Shown piece by piece: positions 25,701-35,391 of a stretch of DNA of 64,000 nt (position 1 is its first letter; every line of letters begins with the position of its first letter). A program made the position numbers and the translations under genes. The notes under the pieces are model-generated. The model did not search any database, was not told the DNA's origin, and saw only the letters and a list, made by a program, of their open reading frames with translations. Source of the stretch: Antedon mediterranea (Eukaryota; Echinodermata; Crinoidea; Comatulida; Antedonidae); NCBI RefSeq assembly GCF_964355755.1, contig NC_092670.1, positions 3,497,001 to 3,561,000 of the forward strand, read 5' to 3'.

Positions 25701-28700
25701 ATCTCTATTTAAGTAACTTTAATTTCATATTATTTAAATATATACCTTCTTATTGTGTGTATGACCATTATAAAATCAATCCAAATGATGTTCAGTTTTT
25801 TGGGCTGATAATGAACCAGGAATATCATGTTGGGTAGGCCTATATGAAAATCTTTCCTATTTCCATGCATGCATTACAGCAATATGAGGAGAGGAGAGCA
25901 CTAACCATGTGCTCCTTGCCTGGTGGCCAGCACTGTTGGCCATATACACTATGAGATTAGGGGAAGCTACTTAACACAATAACAACACACTCTTTTAGAT
26001 ATCGCTTGACATACGAACTATTGCCTACATGATTATAAAATTATGTGATTGTTGACATAAAGATGTACGGTAATAAAAATAAACCACCGTGATCAAGGGA
26101 AATAGTTATTGTGTAATTAAAATGTGACACCACCGTAATTAATGGACTCTTCCATAAATGTGTTGCGCTGTGATGCTGCATGCTGCAAGAATACACACCC
26201 GCGAGTTCAGAGAGTATTACTAGGCCTGGGTAGAATATCTAATGCGTACTGTAATATTAATTAATACAGTCGAGGATGACAATTTACCTTAACTAAAAAT
26301 TCAATAAACTTGTTACCACACTGGTTAGACAGGAGTGAGTAACTAGCTAGGCCTACATTGCAGAGTAGTACACTATTTTTAATTAATTTAAGTATTAGTA
26401 GGTAATTAAATTAATTAGGGTAACATTTAGAGGTCAAATTTGCCTGTCAAAAGTGCGTCTTATACACCGAAATATACGGTAGGCCTACGTACACGTACCA
26501 ATTTAACTCGGCACCATTTTTATTCAAGTTTACACAGTGAAATTCTTTGGTTTAATGAAAAATATTTCCAGGAAAAAAATAAAAATCCCCAAAAAGATTG
26601 AACTGAACTGAACGTGATCTTGTGCGTTCCGAAAAGCCCGGCCGAAGCACGCGATTGGTCAGTCTATTTTTCTGTCATATTTATAACCATCATCTCTCAA
26701 CAATCTCTCGATCTCACGCTCAGCAGTGACTTTGACATCGGACAATCTGTATATTCAATCGATTTAAACATACTCAATAGAAGTAAAATGACCAAAAAAT
26801 CTGCTATAATTGATAATTAATTGCACGATTTTGGAAGTGGGGCTTTTGTTTTTCAAGGGGGGTTCGCTGGTAAAAGGGGGTTCGCGCAAAAGGGGGGTTC
26901 ACCCGAACCCCAAAAAACCCCCCTGGCTACGGGCCTGATGTTATATTTAGACTGGTTCCATACGAAGCAAGCTAAACACATTGGTGCAATTCCCCGTCAA
27001 TGGACTTGATTTATCACATTACCAAACACATTTTCCAATAGTTTAATATATTGTCTGATCACCATCAGATTCATGTCTTTATCAGTAGATCCTATGAATA
27101 ATGACAAGTAGGTTTGTTCAGGAAATACTCTCACACAACAATAGCAACAGCATTGTTGTTTTCTTATCTTATTTATTTTGTGACAATATACCGACATTTT
27201 ACAATGTTTACTCCAATTCAAAAGTCTATTTACAATGTTATATTTAGACTGGTTCCATACGAAGCAAGCTAAACACATTGGTGCAATTCCCCGTCAACGG
27301 ACTTGATTTATCACATTACCAAGAACGCAGACTTACGCAGGGATCACATACGAATACGTTGAACACGCTCACGAGTTGGTCACCATGGCGACATCATCGG
27401 CGGCGCTCTATGCAATACAGTGACAGCAACATATACGATCTTTACGCAGTTTGCAACCACATGGGAACAATGAGCGGTGGACATTATACCGGTATGTTTT
27501 AATCTTTTTAATTTATCTGCCCCAAATTCGTCAATTTTTTTCTGTCAGAAAATGAAGCAGCAAGAGAGTATGTAAACATGCGATCTAAAGCTCTGTCTCT
27601 TTTTATGTGACAAAAACAATGTGAGGTGCCCATATATGGACATATTTGAGTGTATCAATGTATTTTTTGTCACATAAAGTTTGATAATGTAGACAGAGTC
27701 TTAAGGACCAGACAAGAAAAACACCATAATTCATGACAAACAGAAAATTATCCAACAATTAACTAATATATTAGATCTACTATCTTTGTTGTTTTACAGC
27801 CTATTGTAAAAACCCCACGGATAACCAATGGTACAACTTTGACGACACAAAGGTCATCGCAGTACAGGAAGACAAGGTCATCACAAAATCTGCATACATT
27901 TTATTCTATCACCGCAGATGCGTATCAAATGGCAGCGTGAGCTCCGGTAGTTCCACAAGTTCGTCGACCTCCGAGCATTGGGTGTACAGGACGCCTGCAG
28001 CAAAGGCGAATGGGTACAAGCACGCAAGTTCACAAGGAAGCTCCCAGGACGAAGAGATGCTTAGCGAAGCTGGTAAAAATAATATGTAGTTAGGAGGAGA
28101 GTGAGGAGGGAATGATGATGGTATGGGTAGAGGCAGAGAATTAAAGAGATGCTTAGCGAAGCTGGTAAAAATAATATGTAGTTAGGAGGAGAGTGAGGAG
28201 GGAATGATGATGGTATGGGTAGAGGCAGAGAATTAAAGAGATGCTTAGCGAAGCTGGTAAAAATAATATGTTTTTAGGAGTTTGGAGGAGAAGGAGAGTG
28301 GGAAGGGAATGATGATAGAGAATTAGAGGTTGATTAGAGGTTGATTAGAGGTTGATTGATGGGAAAAAGCAGTTGAGAAAAATAGAAAGAAAAACAAAAC
28401 TAAAAAAAAAACATTTTTCCAAATTTCTTCCTAGTTCTTTGATACTATTTAAAATGCATTTGGAAAACCCAAGCACATTATATAAAGAGCAAAAAATATA
28501 AAGTTTGATTTGTTTTTGCAGAGTTAACTGAAAAGGATCCAAAGAAAAGAAATGCACTAGGAAGGTTACAGCGTTCGCTCAGCATGCGGCTGACATTACG
28601 GAAAACCAAAAAGAAACACATGCATGCACCGATACCAAGAATGACAGCAGAGGCAGCAACAGAAACCGAACCAATGCCTCAGACATTAGAGGCCGATGCT

Positions 28701-28739
28701 GACGGTTCCAGTGTGAATCCGCCAGAATCAAGTGTTTAG
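10797..28739 (+). CDS. USP31/USP43: Ubiquitin-specific protease of the USP31/USP43 type
   Basis: Cysteine deubiquitinase. Eleven exons join in frame (about 975 aa): 10797-11870, 16463-16795, 18846-19084, 19606-19717, 22550-22647, 23201-23281, 23420-23549, 24006-24131, 27248-27491, 27800-28072, 28522-28739. The Cys box HGNTCFINS places the nucleophile at Cys242; the His box GGHYT gives His810; YNFDD gives Asp827, the usual spacing. Two CxxC pairs (CPNC in exon 2, CSHC in exon 8) form the USP zinc ribbon. Between them lies the family's insert ([23 protein letters not shown]). The Ser-rich segment ending STSEHWVYR after the domain is shared with USP31/USP43. The N-terminal 235 residues are low complexity with a basic helix ([10 protein letters not shown]). 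The C-terminal tail is short (about 110 residues) compared with the long tails of the vertebrate paralogues and ends in a basic stretch. Intron 6 uses a GC donor. It probably represents the single ancestor of USP31 and USP43. Confidence 0.95.
11954..12675. mobile_element. PIF/Harbinger-like non-autonomous element
   Basis: Flanked by TTA on both sides (11951-11953 and 12676-12678). Ends are inverted: GGGGCCTGTTCGTAGGGG on the left and the complement of GGTCGTGTTCGTACGGTGG on the right, both continuing to TTRAAAATA. A TTA target duplication with a G-rich terminus is typical of PIF/Harbinger. The interior has a CG-rich block (12140-12300) with short minus-strand frames that I cannot assign to a transposase. 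It lies in USP intron 1. Confidence 0.7.
13225..13812 (+). repeat. GGGTTACTATTAGA minisatellite, USP intron 1
   Basis: Imperfect units built from GTGGGTTACTATTAGA, with a longer composite including GTGGGTTATTATTATAGATT and GACTTATAAG. Two clusters (13225-13290 and 13525-13812) are separated by about 230 bp of unique DNA. The second shows composite units of about 60-120 bp. Confidence 0.88.
13922..15090 (+). repeat. 40-bp minisatellite, about 29 copies, USP intron 1
   Basis: Unit of 40 bp made of GGAACACTTTGGGAAAACCC and TATGGGAAGCAAGGATTAAT. Variants alternate at two positions (TATGGG or TATGTG; TTAATGG or TTAAAGG). A rare variant ACTTTAGG occurs at about 14323 and 14922, about 599 bp apart, with the same following variant order, indicating a block duplication of about 15 units. 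One unit near 14840 lacks one A. Confidence 0.97.
16242..16397. mobile_element. MITE-like element, same family, copy 3
   Basis: Starts AAGCTTTGTCTACACTATC and ends AAAGTGTAGACAACGCTTAA. The interior has GTGTGATGTGCCCA, GTGACATCATCATATCC and ATATGGGCACATCACA. It appears in the orientation opposite to copies 1 and 6. It lies about 65 bp before USP exon 2. Confidence 0.75.
17378..18005 (+). repeat. 45-bp minisatellite, about 14 copies, USP intron 2
   Basis: Unit: CAGGGCACCCC, TTAAGTGTCCCC, TTAATAGACAGACTGCTTTT(T/C)A. The last four or so units and the first use a 44-bp variant with TTAATAGCCAACCCCTTTTC. The 45-bp period leaves a long minus-strand frame open, which I do not regard as a gene. A related GTGTCCCCTTTAATAGC motif occurs once at about 48565-48590 and its complement-like form near 31395. 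Confidence 0.96.
18490..18575 (+). other. tRNA-like fragment, possible SINE head
   Basis: TGGCAGACCGGTAAAG resembles a pol III A box and AGTTCAAGTCTT, about 45 bp later, a B box. No poly(A) or repeated tail is seen. Weak; could be chance. Confidence 0.3.
19765..20045 (+). repeat. 33-bp minisatellite, USP intron 4
   Basis: About eight units of GCCATCAACCATTTGAGTGA plus AAGTTTATAGTAC. One unit near 19930 has a small insertion (ACATGTAG) and the flanking units are degenerate. It begins about 50 bp after exon 4. The period is a multiple of three, so the minus strand shows an artefactual open frame. Confidence 0.95.
20095..20227. mobile_element. AAGCTTG...CAAGCTT MITE-like element
   Basis: Left end AAGCTTGATTTCCACAAGGA then CGTAAG; right end is the imperfect complement (CTTACGTTGTGGGAACCAAG then CTT). 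It could carry a TA target duplication (TA at both outer edges), though the TTAAGCTT palindromes make this ambiguous. A partly similar end (GGAAACCAAGCTTAAG) is seen near 12990. Confidence 0.6.
20136..20445 (+). repeat. Near-identical 155-bp tandem duplication
   Basis: Copy 1 20136-20290, copy 2 20291-20445, starting AATCACAAGCGTTGGATT and ending AGTGTCACCCT. I see one difference (GTTGTGCACC versus GTTATGCACC). The unit takes in the right part of the neighbouring MITE plus about 60 bp of flank, so it happened after that insertion. Confidence 0.93.
21288..21480 (-). mobile_element. Probable tRNA-derived SINE remnant (minus strand)
   Basis: On the minus strand, GATTAGTTTAGGTGTAATTG resembles an A box and GTTAGTTCAAGTCCCTAG a B box, about 45 bp apart, followed by about 120 bp of body. 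No clear tail or target duplication. USP intron 4. Confidence 0.4.
22655..22995 (+). repeat. About 62-bp minisatellite, USP intron 5
   Basis: Five to six units with TATGTGGAGAGGACTGTG, CTAGGCCTGACAAGTACTG and TACTGTACCGGTATGAACTT. It starts right after exon 5. Unit length varies because one copy lacks the first 23 bp. Confidence 0.92.
23282..23419 (+). other. GC-AG intron in USP
   Basis: The exon ending ACCAG (23281) is followed by GCAAGT, not GTAAGT. The next exon starts at 23420 after TTTTCTTTAG. Only this junction keeps frame (R-F-S-Q-W) and matches the family. GC-AG introns are a known minor U2 class that need a strong donor context; AG|GCAAGT fits. Confidence 0.85.
24436..24748 (-). mobile_element. 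tRNA-derived SINE, minus strand, USP intron 8
   Basis: Reading the minus strand from 24748: GTGAGTAGCTGAGCGGTTAA contains a good A box (TAGCTGAGCGG) and AGGGTTCGAGGCTC a B box at tRNA spacing. A body of about 230 bp follows (CTCGGATAAGGACTATAAAC, GTCACCCCGGTGTACTAG), ending in an A/T-rich tail ATATAAATAAAAAAAATAT. This is the standard head-body-tail order of a pol III SINE. No target duplication was confirmed. Confidence 0.72.
25016..26937. mobile_element. DNA transposon-like element, CAGGCCCGTAGCCAG ends
   Basis: Perfect 15-bp terminal inverted repeats CAGGCCCGTAGCCAG ... CTGGCTACGGGCCTG with a 5-bp target duplication ATGTT (25011-25015, 26938-26942). The uninterrupted site is present in duplicate B at about 27235. 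The left subterminal 130 bp are GC-rich (GGGGGCCAGGGGGCC type) and recur at 56.8-57.2 kb. The right subterminus has repeated GGGGGGTTCGC motifs. No transposase frame is seen; it contains a second element (25372-26479). Superfamily not assigned. Confidence 0.92.
25372..26479. mobile_element. Nested element, CCGTATATTTCGGTGTA ends
   Basis: Inverted ends CCGTATATTTCGGTGTA and TACACCGAAATATACGG, flanked by TA on each side (25370-25371, 26480-26481). Sequences such as AAGTCGCAC/AAGACGCAC and GTGCGTCTTATACACC next to the ends extend the inverted repeat imperfectly. A TA target fits the Tc1/mariner-like group. No transposase frame is seen, so it is non-autonomous. Confidence 0.82.
26951..27023 (+). 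pseudogene. Truncated duplicate of USP exon 9 (pseudo-exon)
   Basis: Starts after an intact TATATTTAG acceptor and encodes [19 protein letters not shown] and on to SHYQ, as in exon 9, but the copy breaks at 27023. The fused frame runs into the duplicated intron and stops at the TAG near 27041. No 5' splice site follows. If used as an acceptor it would disrupt the protease before its catalytic His. Confidence 0.88.
27587..27702. mobile_element. MITE-like element, same family, copy 4
   Basis: Begins AAAGCTCTGTCTC, ends GTTTGATAATGTAGACAGAG followed by TCTT, with GTGAGGTGCCCATATATGGA inside. Shorter than copies 1 and 5. Lies in USP intron 9. Confidence 0.78.
28053..28328 (+). repeat. Triplicated 92-bp unit carrying the USP exon 10 donor
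   Basis: Units start at 28053, 28145 and 28237. Each repeats the last 20 nt of exon 10 (AGAGATGCTTAGCGAAGCTG) plus the donor GTAAAAATA and about 60 bp of intron. Candidate donors fall at 28073, 28165 and 28257. The third unit diverges after about 35 bp, followed by short GAGGTTGATTA repeats. Confidence 0.95.
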
Positions 28740-30370
28740 GTTTGAAAGTTTTATTGATCTTTAAAAAGGAATATTCTATTAATAGATTATATAGTTATAA
28801 AGTTTATTTTATCTTTCATCACACTTCAGCTGACAAAAGATAGAATTTGAATTCTTCTTAAGTATGTTATGGATTTATCTATACAAAGAAACAATATTAC
28901 AAATGCCTAATTGAGTATAGGATTTAATTAGTGTGTATCGTGACTTTTCTGCTATGTAAGAATGCCTACTCTTTGAAAGCCATATTTTGAACCTAGCTTG
29001 GTAGGATATGAGATTTCATATTACTATATTACTGTACAATAAATAGAGATCTGCATAGATTGATTAGAAATGATTTCTCAAAAGTAGTTTAGTTTCAAAT
29101 GCTGTTTTTTAGGAATAGATTTTATAAAATTTTAAATCTGTTTTAGATCAATGGGACTCAATGTAAACAGATCAAATTATTGTCATTTTAAAAAGCATAC
29201 ATTTTTAATACCTACAATGTCTTTTCTACAAAGTCTTATCTGGTGTTTGATGATCAGCCCTATTCTCTGTACTGTATCTTATTTTGTTCAGTATCTTATG
29301 AAACATGCCATGATACGGTATGTTTGTCACAAGTCACAACTGTATCATAGGAATCATTTTGATGTCACATGTAATGCTGTATTTATAAATGTTACTCTAC
29401 TCAACATTTGCCTAGAGAATTGGCTATGATCTATGTATACTGTAAACTCAGATTAAGTATAGGTATCAGAAGAAAAAGGACCTTCCTAGACCAGGGTGAG
29501 TTTAGAATGCCTTTTCATAGACTCTCATTATTCTACACCTATTTGCAATTATGTATTTTAGATGTACAGTACTTGGTGTTGTCTTCTTTAGTCTGGAGGA
29601 CTACCCTTATTACCATTCCTTTTGTGTAGGTAGGTATGTAAGTAGCAATTCTTAACTTTTTGTGATAAATATAAACGTCCCAGCTATAATCCTTACCTAC
29701 GTTAAGTCACGCTTCTAACAGTCGAAATGTTACAACATTTTACTTTATATTTTAACTTTGTAAAGTAATAATGGAAAATGAAAAAATGTATAAAACTAAT
29801 CTGTACTGTGAATAAATTTGCAATAATCCTGTATTTTTTAGCAGAGTTTTAAAAAACAATAAATAATTTATTGTTTTCCAAATTTTACAACTACAATTGT
29901 ACAATTAATATTTTAAACCCATGTTTTCCTATGTATAAAGAATATTTTTAAATAATAAGTTATTCACATAATTGTGTTTAGTGATAACATTATTATAGCA
30001 TTCACCCAACAAGATAATGGATCAAAACCACTAAGTATGTGTTATAAGATGTTTGTATATTTTAAAATGTTGATAAATTGTTTTAAATGTAAATTATATT
30101 GTTAAATGTGTAACTATTCATATTATCAGAAAACCAGAATTTTTATACCTCTGATCAATGTATGTATATTTGTATAAACAAATTGATGTCTATTTTATCA
30201 ATTTTGTATTAATTTTTCCTCTTTTTTGGCTTGTTCTGATTACTATCAAAATCCAGAGGATGCTTTTTATTTAATTGTTGTTATTTTATTTGTACAAGTA
30301 GAATATATAAGTCAAACAACTTTTAGTCTTTGTAAATCTTTTTTAAAAACTCTACAGCAACGGGGTTAGA
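28740..30370 (+). other. USP 3' UTR and downstream AT-rich DNA
   Basis: No recognised gene. AATAAA hexamers at 29038 and 29811 are candidate poly(A) signals. Short frames at 29.2-29.6 kb show no family resemblance and lie where the 3' UTR is expected. Confidence 0.5.
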
Positions 30371-30439
30371 TTTAGTCTGCCGTTCCGTTCTGTTCGTTTA
30401 ACTCTATTGGCTATTAAAAAATAGTCGGTAGGCTAGCAA

Positions 30440-30730
30440 AATGGTCGGTGGACTAGTAAAAATGTGTAGGACTACTAGCAAAATGGTCAATGGACTATTA
30501 AAATGGTCAATGGACTATTAAAATGGTCAGTGGTCTTTAAAAATGGTCAGTGGACTAGTCAAATGGTCAATGGACTTGTCAAATGGTCAGTGGACTAGTA
30601 AAATGGTCAATGATCTTTTAACATGGTCAATGATCTTTTAACATGGTCAATGGACTAGTAAAATGGTCAATGATCAGTTAAAATTGTAAATGGAGTAGTC
30701 AAATGGTCAATAGACTTAGTCAAATGTTTG
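30440..30730 (+). repeat. About 20-bp repeat ATGGTCAATGGACTAGTAAA
   Basis: About a dozen degenerate units (ATGGTCARTGGACTAGTMAA, with GATCTTTTAAC variants). Gene-free region. Confidence 0.88.
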
Positions 30731-32045
30731 TACAGTATACATTGCAAAGCCCTTAGTTATAATACTGATTACCAGTGCAGTTGTTTTAAATGTATATTCT
30801 TATTATAAATCTTGTATATTAATTCTATATATATAAATATTATGTTTTTGTCATACAAGCTCTTAGCAATCAAATAATATTTGCCAATTACAAAAGAGAC
30901 ACTAATTACGTCTTTAATTTTTATTTAATACTTATTTAATTTCTATTATTTAAAACTAATTTGGTGGCGGTGATTTTAATAATTTAAATCTATTTTGTTT
31001 TGTATTTTTTTCATTTTTATATTCAAATTTATATTTTATTTAAATTTTTTCAATTGTTAGTACAATTATTATTGTGATCCAACCCAAGACATTTTCTTGG
31101 CGGCGCTGTTGTAATGTCTGTAGAGGGCAGTAGAGTATATTTTAATGATTATATTTAACAAGAACTCAGTATTCATAAAGTAAGTTGTTAAGTGCAGTAC
31201 CTTGATGTTTTATGTATAATTATGTAAGCAAGTATTACAAGTAGGTACTTGATATTTAAATTATCGGAATTGTTGCCAAGTAAATATGATTTAAATTGTT
31301 TATGAGGTGCACTGGATAATATTCTAGTTAAAAATCTTAAAATTAGTTGCCAAAAATTCATTTATTGTAGAGATTTCCAACAAATGTAATTGGGGACACC
31401 CCTATTAAGTGAACGCTATTATTAAAGGTACACTTTTTGGTTTCCCGGAGGTATCCCTACTGTATTATTGAGACAAAACTAAATATAATAATATACAGTA
31501 ATACCACAAACTAATAGTCTCATTCTAATCTATAAATTCATTCAGTTTCCTAAGAATATGCAATTGGTCTTTAAAAAATTGTTTTTCAAATCACTCACAA
31601 TTATGAAAAAAGGTGGAGCGAGTAAATTTTTCTCTGTATCTAGTTAATGCAAATGCCTAGTGCAGTCAGACTTTCTGTTTTTCACTATCAAGATCATTGC
31701 TGTGTGTATTATGAGACTAAATAAAGAATATACGTTTTTTGCCAACATTTTTATAGTTTAGTTTCTTGTAAAATAAAGTTTCAGCTTTTTCAAAATTCAA
31801 TCATTATGCGATAAAAATCATTGTAATTTTCAAAATGGCCAAAATATGGACTAATAAATATACTTATGTATAAAAATATGTAATATCATGATATTTCTAT
31901 AAAAGGGTTGAAGTTTGGCCATTTTTAAAATTACAATGATTTTTATCGCATCATTTTTATTTTAAAATGGCCAAAATAACTCCTTTTTAAAAAACGTATT
32001 AAGGTAACATGCGCAGAAGACATGTGATTCTGCACATGTTATAGT
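30731..32045. other. Gene-free AT-rich stretch
   Basis: No coding region recognised. It holds a short GGGGACACCCCTATTAAGTG motif near 31393 (related to the 45-bp minisatellite of USP intron 2) and the inverted repeat listed separately at 31807-31951. Confidence 0.5.
31807..31951. repeat. Inverted repeat left of the satellite
   Basis: TGCGATAAAAATCATTGTAA and following TTTTCAAAATGGCCA (31807-31841) are the near-perfect complement of TGGCCATTTTTAAAATTAC and AATGATTTTTATCGCA (31917-31951). Arms of about 35 bp, spacer of about 75 bp. Confidence 0.85.
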
Positions 32046-32049
32046 TTCG

Positions 32050-34720
32050 AAAAAAATCCCTGTACTATAGTACAGCGATTACTTTAAAAATCCATGTACT
32101 ATAGTACAGCAATTACTTTAAAAATCCATGTACTATAGTACAGTGATTACTTAAAAAATCCATGTACTATATTACAGGGATTACTTAAAAAATACCTGTA
32201 CTATAGTTCAGCGATTACTTAAAAAATCCATGTACTATAGTACAGCAATTACTTTAAAAATCCATGTACTATAGTACAGCGATTACTTAAAAAATCCATG
32301 TACTATAGTACAGTGATTATTTAAAAAATACCTGTACTATAGTTCAGCGATTACTTAAAAAATCCATGTACTATAGTACAGCGATTACTTAAAAAATCCA
32401 TGTACTATAGTACAGTGATTATTTAAAAAATACCTGTACTATAGTTCAGCGATTACTTAAAAAATCCATGTACTATAGTACAGCAATTACTTTAAAAATC
32501 CATGTACTATAGTACAGCGATTACTTTAAAAATCCATGTACTATAGTTCAGCGATTACTTAAAAAATCCATGTACTATAGTACAGCATTACTTCAGAAAT
32601 CCATGTACTATAGTACAGCAATTATTTCAAAAATCCATGTACTATAGTTCAGCGATTACTTAAAAAATCCATGTACTATAGTACAGCAATTACTTTAAAA
32701 ATCCATGTACTATAGTACAGCGATTACTTTAAAAATCCATGTACTATAGTACAGCGATTACTTTAAAAATCCATGTACTATAGTTCAGCGATTACTTAAA
32801 AAATCCATGTACTATAGTACAGCATTACTTCAGAAATCCATGTACTATAGTACAGCAATTATTTCAAAAATCCATGTACTATAGTTCAGCAATTACTTAA
32901 AAAATCCATGTACTATAGTACAGCAATTACTTTAAAAATCCATGTACTATAGTACAGCGATTACTTTAAAAATCCATGTACTATATTACAGCGATTACTT
33001 AAAAAATCCATGTACGATAGTTCAGCGATTATTTAAAAAATCCCTGTACTATAGTACTGAGCGATTACTTAAAAAATCCATGTACTATAGTACAGCGATT
33101 ACTTAAAAAATCCATGTACTATATTACAGCAATTACTTAAAAAATCCATGTACGATAGTTCAGCGATTACTTAAAAAATCCATGTACTATAGTACAGCAA
33201 TTATTTCAAAAATCCATGTACTATAGTACTGAGCGATTACTTAAAACATCCATGTACTATAGTACAGCGATTACTTTAAAAATCCATGTACTATAGTACA
33301 GCGATTACTTAAAAAATCCATGTACTATATTACAGCGATTACTTAAAAAATCCATGTACGATAGTTCAGCGATTATTTAAAAAATCCCTGTACTATAGTA
33401 CTGAGCGATTACTTAAAAAATCCATGTACTATAGTACAGCGATTACTTAAAAAATCCATGTACTATATTACAGCAATTACTTAAAAAATCCATGTACTAT
33501 AGTCTGAGCGATTACTTAAAAAATCCATGTACTATAGTTCAGCGATTATTTAAAAAATCCATGTACTATAGTACCGAGTGATTATTTAAAAAATCCATGT
33601 ACTATAGTACTGAGCGATTACTTAAAAAATTCATGTACTATAGTACTGAGCGATTACTTTAAAAATCCATGTACTATAGTACAGCGATTACTTAAAAAAT
33701 CCATGTACTATAGTACAGCGATTACTTAAAAAATTCATGTACTATAGTACTGAGCGATTACTTAAAAAATCCATGTACTATAGTACAGCGATTGTTTAAA
33801 AAATCCATGTATTATAGTACAGCGATTACTTAAAAAATCCATGTACTATAGTACAGCGATTACTTAAAAAATCCATGTACTATAGTACAGCGATTACTTT
33901 AAAAAATCCATGTACTATAGTTCAGCGATTACTTAAAAAATTCATGTACTATAGTACAGCGATTACTTAAAAAATCCATGTACTATAGTTCAGCGATTAC
34001 TTAAAAAATCCATGTATTATAGTACAGCGATTGTTTAAAAAATCCATGTACTATAGTACAGCGATTACTTAAAAAATCTATGTACTATAGTACTGAGCGA
34101 TTACTTAAAAAATCCATGTACTATAGTACAGCGATTACTTTAAAAATCCATGTACTATAGTACAGCGATTACTTAAAAAATCCATGTACTATATTACAGG
34201 GATTACTTAAAAAAATCCATGTACTATAGTACAGCGATTACTTAAAAAATTCATGTACTATAGTACTGAGCGATTACTTAAAGAATCCATGTACTATAGT
34301 ACAGCGATTGTTTAAAAAATCCATGTACTATAGTACTGAGCGATTACTTAAAGAATCCATGTACTATAGTACAGCGATTACTTAAAAAATCTATGTACTA
34401 TAGTACTGAGCGATTACTTAAAAAATCCATGTACTATATTACAGCAATTATTTAAAAAATCCATGTACTATAGTACTGAGCGATTACTTAAAAAATCCAT
34501 GTACTATATAGTACAGCGATTACTTAAAAAATCCATGTACTATAGTACTGAGCGATTACTTAAAAAATCCATGTACTATAGTTCAGCGATTACTTAAAAA
34601 ATCCATGTACTATAGTACAGCGATTACTTTAAAAATCCATGTACTTTATTACAGCGATTACTTAAAAAATCCATGTATTATATACAGCGATTACTTTAAA
34701 AAATCCATGTACTTTTTTGT
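32050..34720 (+). repeat. 34-bp satellite with palindromic core, about 77 units
   Basis: Unit: ATCCATGTACTATAGTACAG then CGATTACTTAAAAA. The centre GTACTATAGTAC is a perfect 12-bp palindrome. Common variants are AGTTCAG, ATTACAG, a 37-bp unit with TAGTACTGAGCG, and CCTGTAC in place of CCATGTAC. Variant order repeats in blocks (for example around 33040-33200 and 33390-33480), showing block amplification. Confidence 0.97.
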
Positions 34721-34965
34721 TAAATGGCCACAAATATCTTCTATTTGAGTAACATTTTCTGTGCATGTTACAGTAATAAGTGTCATGGCAACAGTTATAT
34801 CAAAAAATAAAAGGGTCAAAATGTTGCCATTTTAAATGGCCAAAATAACTTTTTGAAATATGTTTTGAGGCAATGTCACATTATGAAGAAATAAAAGGGT
34901 CGAAATTTGGCATTTTTTTAGAAAAAAAATTACTGTGCTATAGTACAGAAATTTTATTTTGTGAA
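34721..34965 (+). repeat. Satellite flank block, shared with left flank
   Basis: AATAAAAGGGTCAAAATGTT with TTAAATGGCCAAAATAACT (near 34805) and AATAAAAGGGTCGAAATTTGG (near 34890) resemble the left flank (AAAAGGGTTGAAGTTTGGCC at 31902; AAATGGCCAAAATAACTCC at 31964). CTGTGCTATAGTACAG at 34933 is a lone diverged satellite unit. Confidence 0.75.
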
Positions 34966-35391
34966 AAAATTTCGACTTTAACAAAATTTAATTATTATTT
35001 GTAATGCAATAATACAATTTATTTGGAGTAATTGTTTTCTGCTAATATACAGTGAAATCATGCATATACACTTACCTACGTACAAATATACACTTAAAAT
35101 AATGGTACCCCACCCAGATGTCATTTACGGAGTAATTCTGAATTTTAAATATCTTCAATATCACATTAAAGAGATAATTCCAATGGATTAATTGGCCAAA
35201 ACAGGATGGATAAATTAAAATCTAAAAATATAATTATAGAAAGAATTTGTGAGGTACTTAAATTAAATTCAGACTATTAGTTTCCACTTAGAATTATGTA
35301 TAATAAATAAAGCTTTATTAAGTCGCTCACTCCCAATCAGTTTGATTCTTATGAGACACATGTGCACTTGGGAGAACCCATTGCATCTCTG

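Larger units (their letters stand above)
24800..27322 (+). repeat. Tandem duplication spanning the acceptor of USP exon 9
   Basis: Copy A is 24800-27023 (about 297 bp once the transposon at 25016-26937 is taken out) and copy B is 27024-27322 (299 bp). Both run from AAACACATTTTCCAATAG through the end of intron 8 and the TATATTTAG acceptor into exon 9, to CACATTACCAA. Differences are few (for example CAATGG in A versus CAACGG in B). Copy B continues into the rest of exon 9 and is the functional one; copy A has no donor. Confidence 0.95.

Noticed and set aside
32050..34720. CRISPR-like array
   Set aside because: The DNA is animal nuclear, units are contiguous without unique spacers, and the array is a plain satellite.
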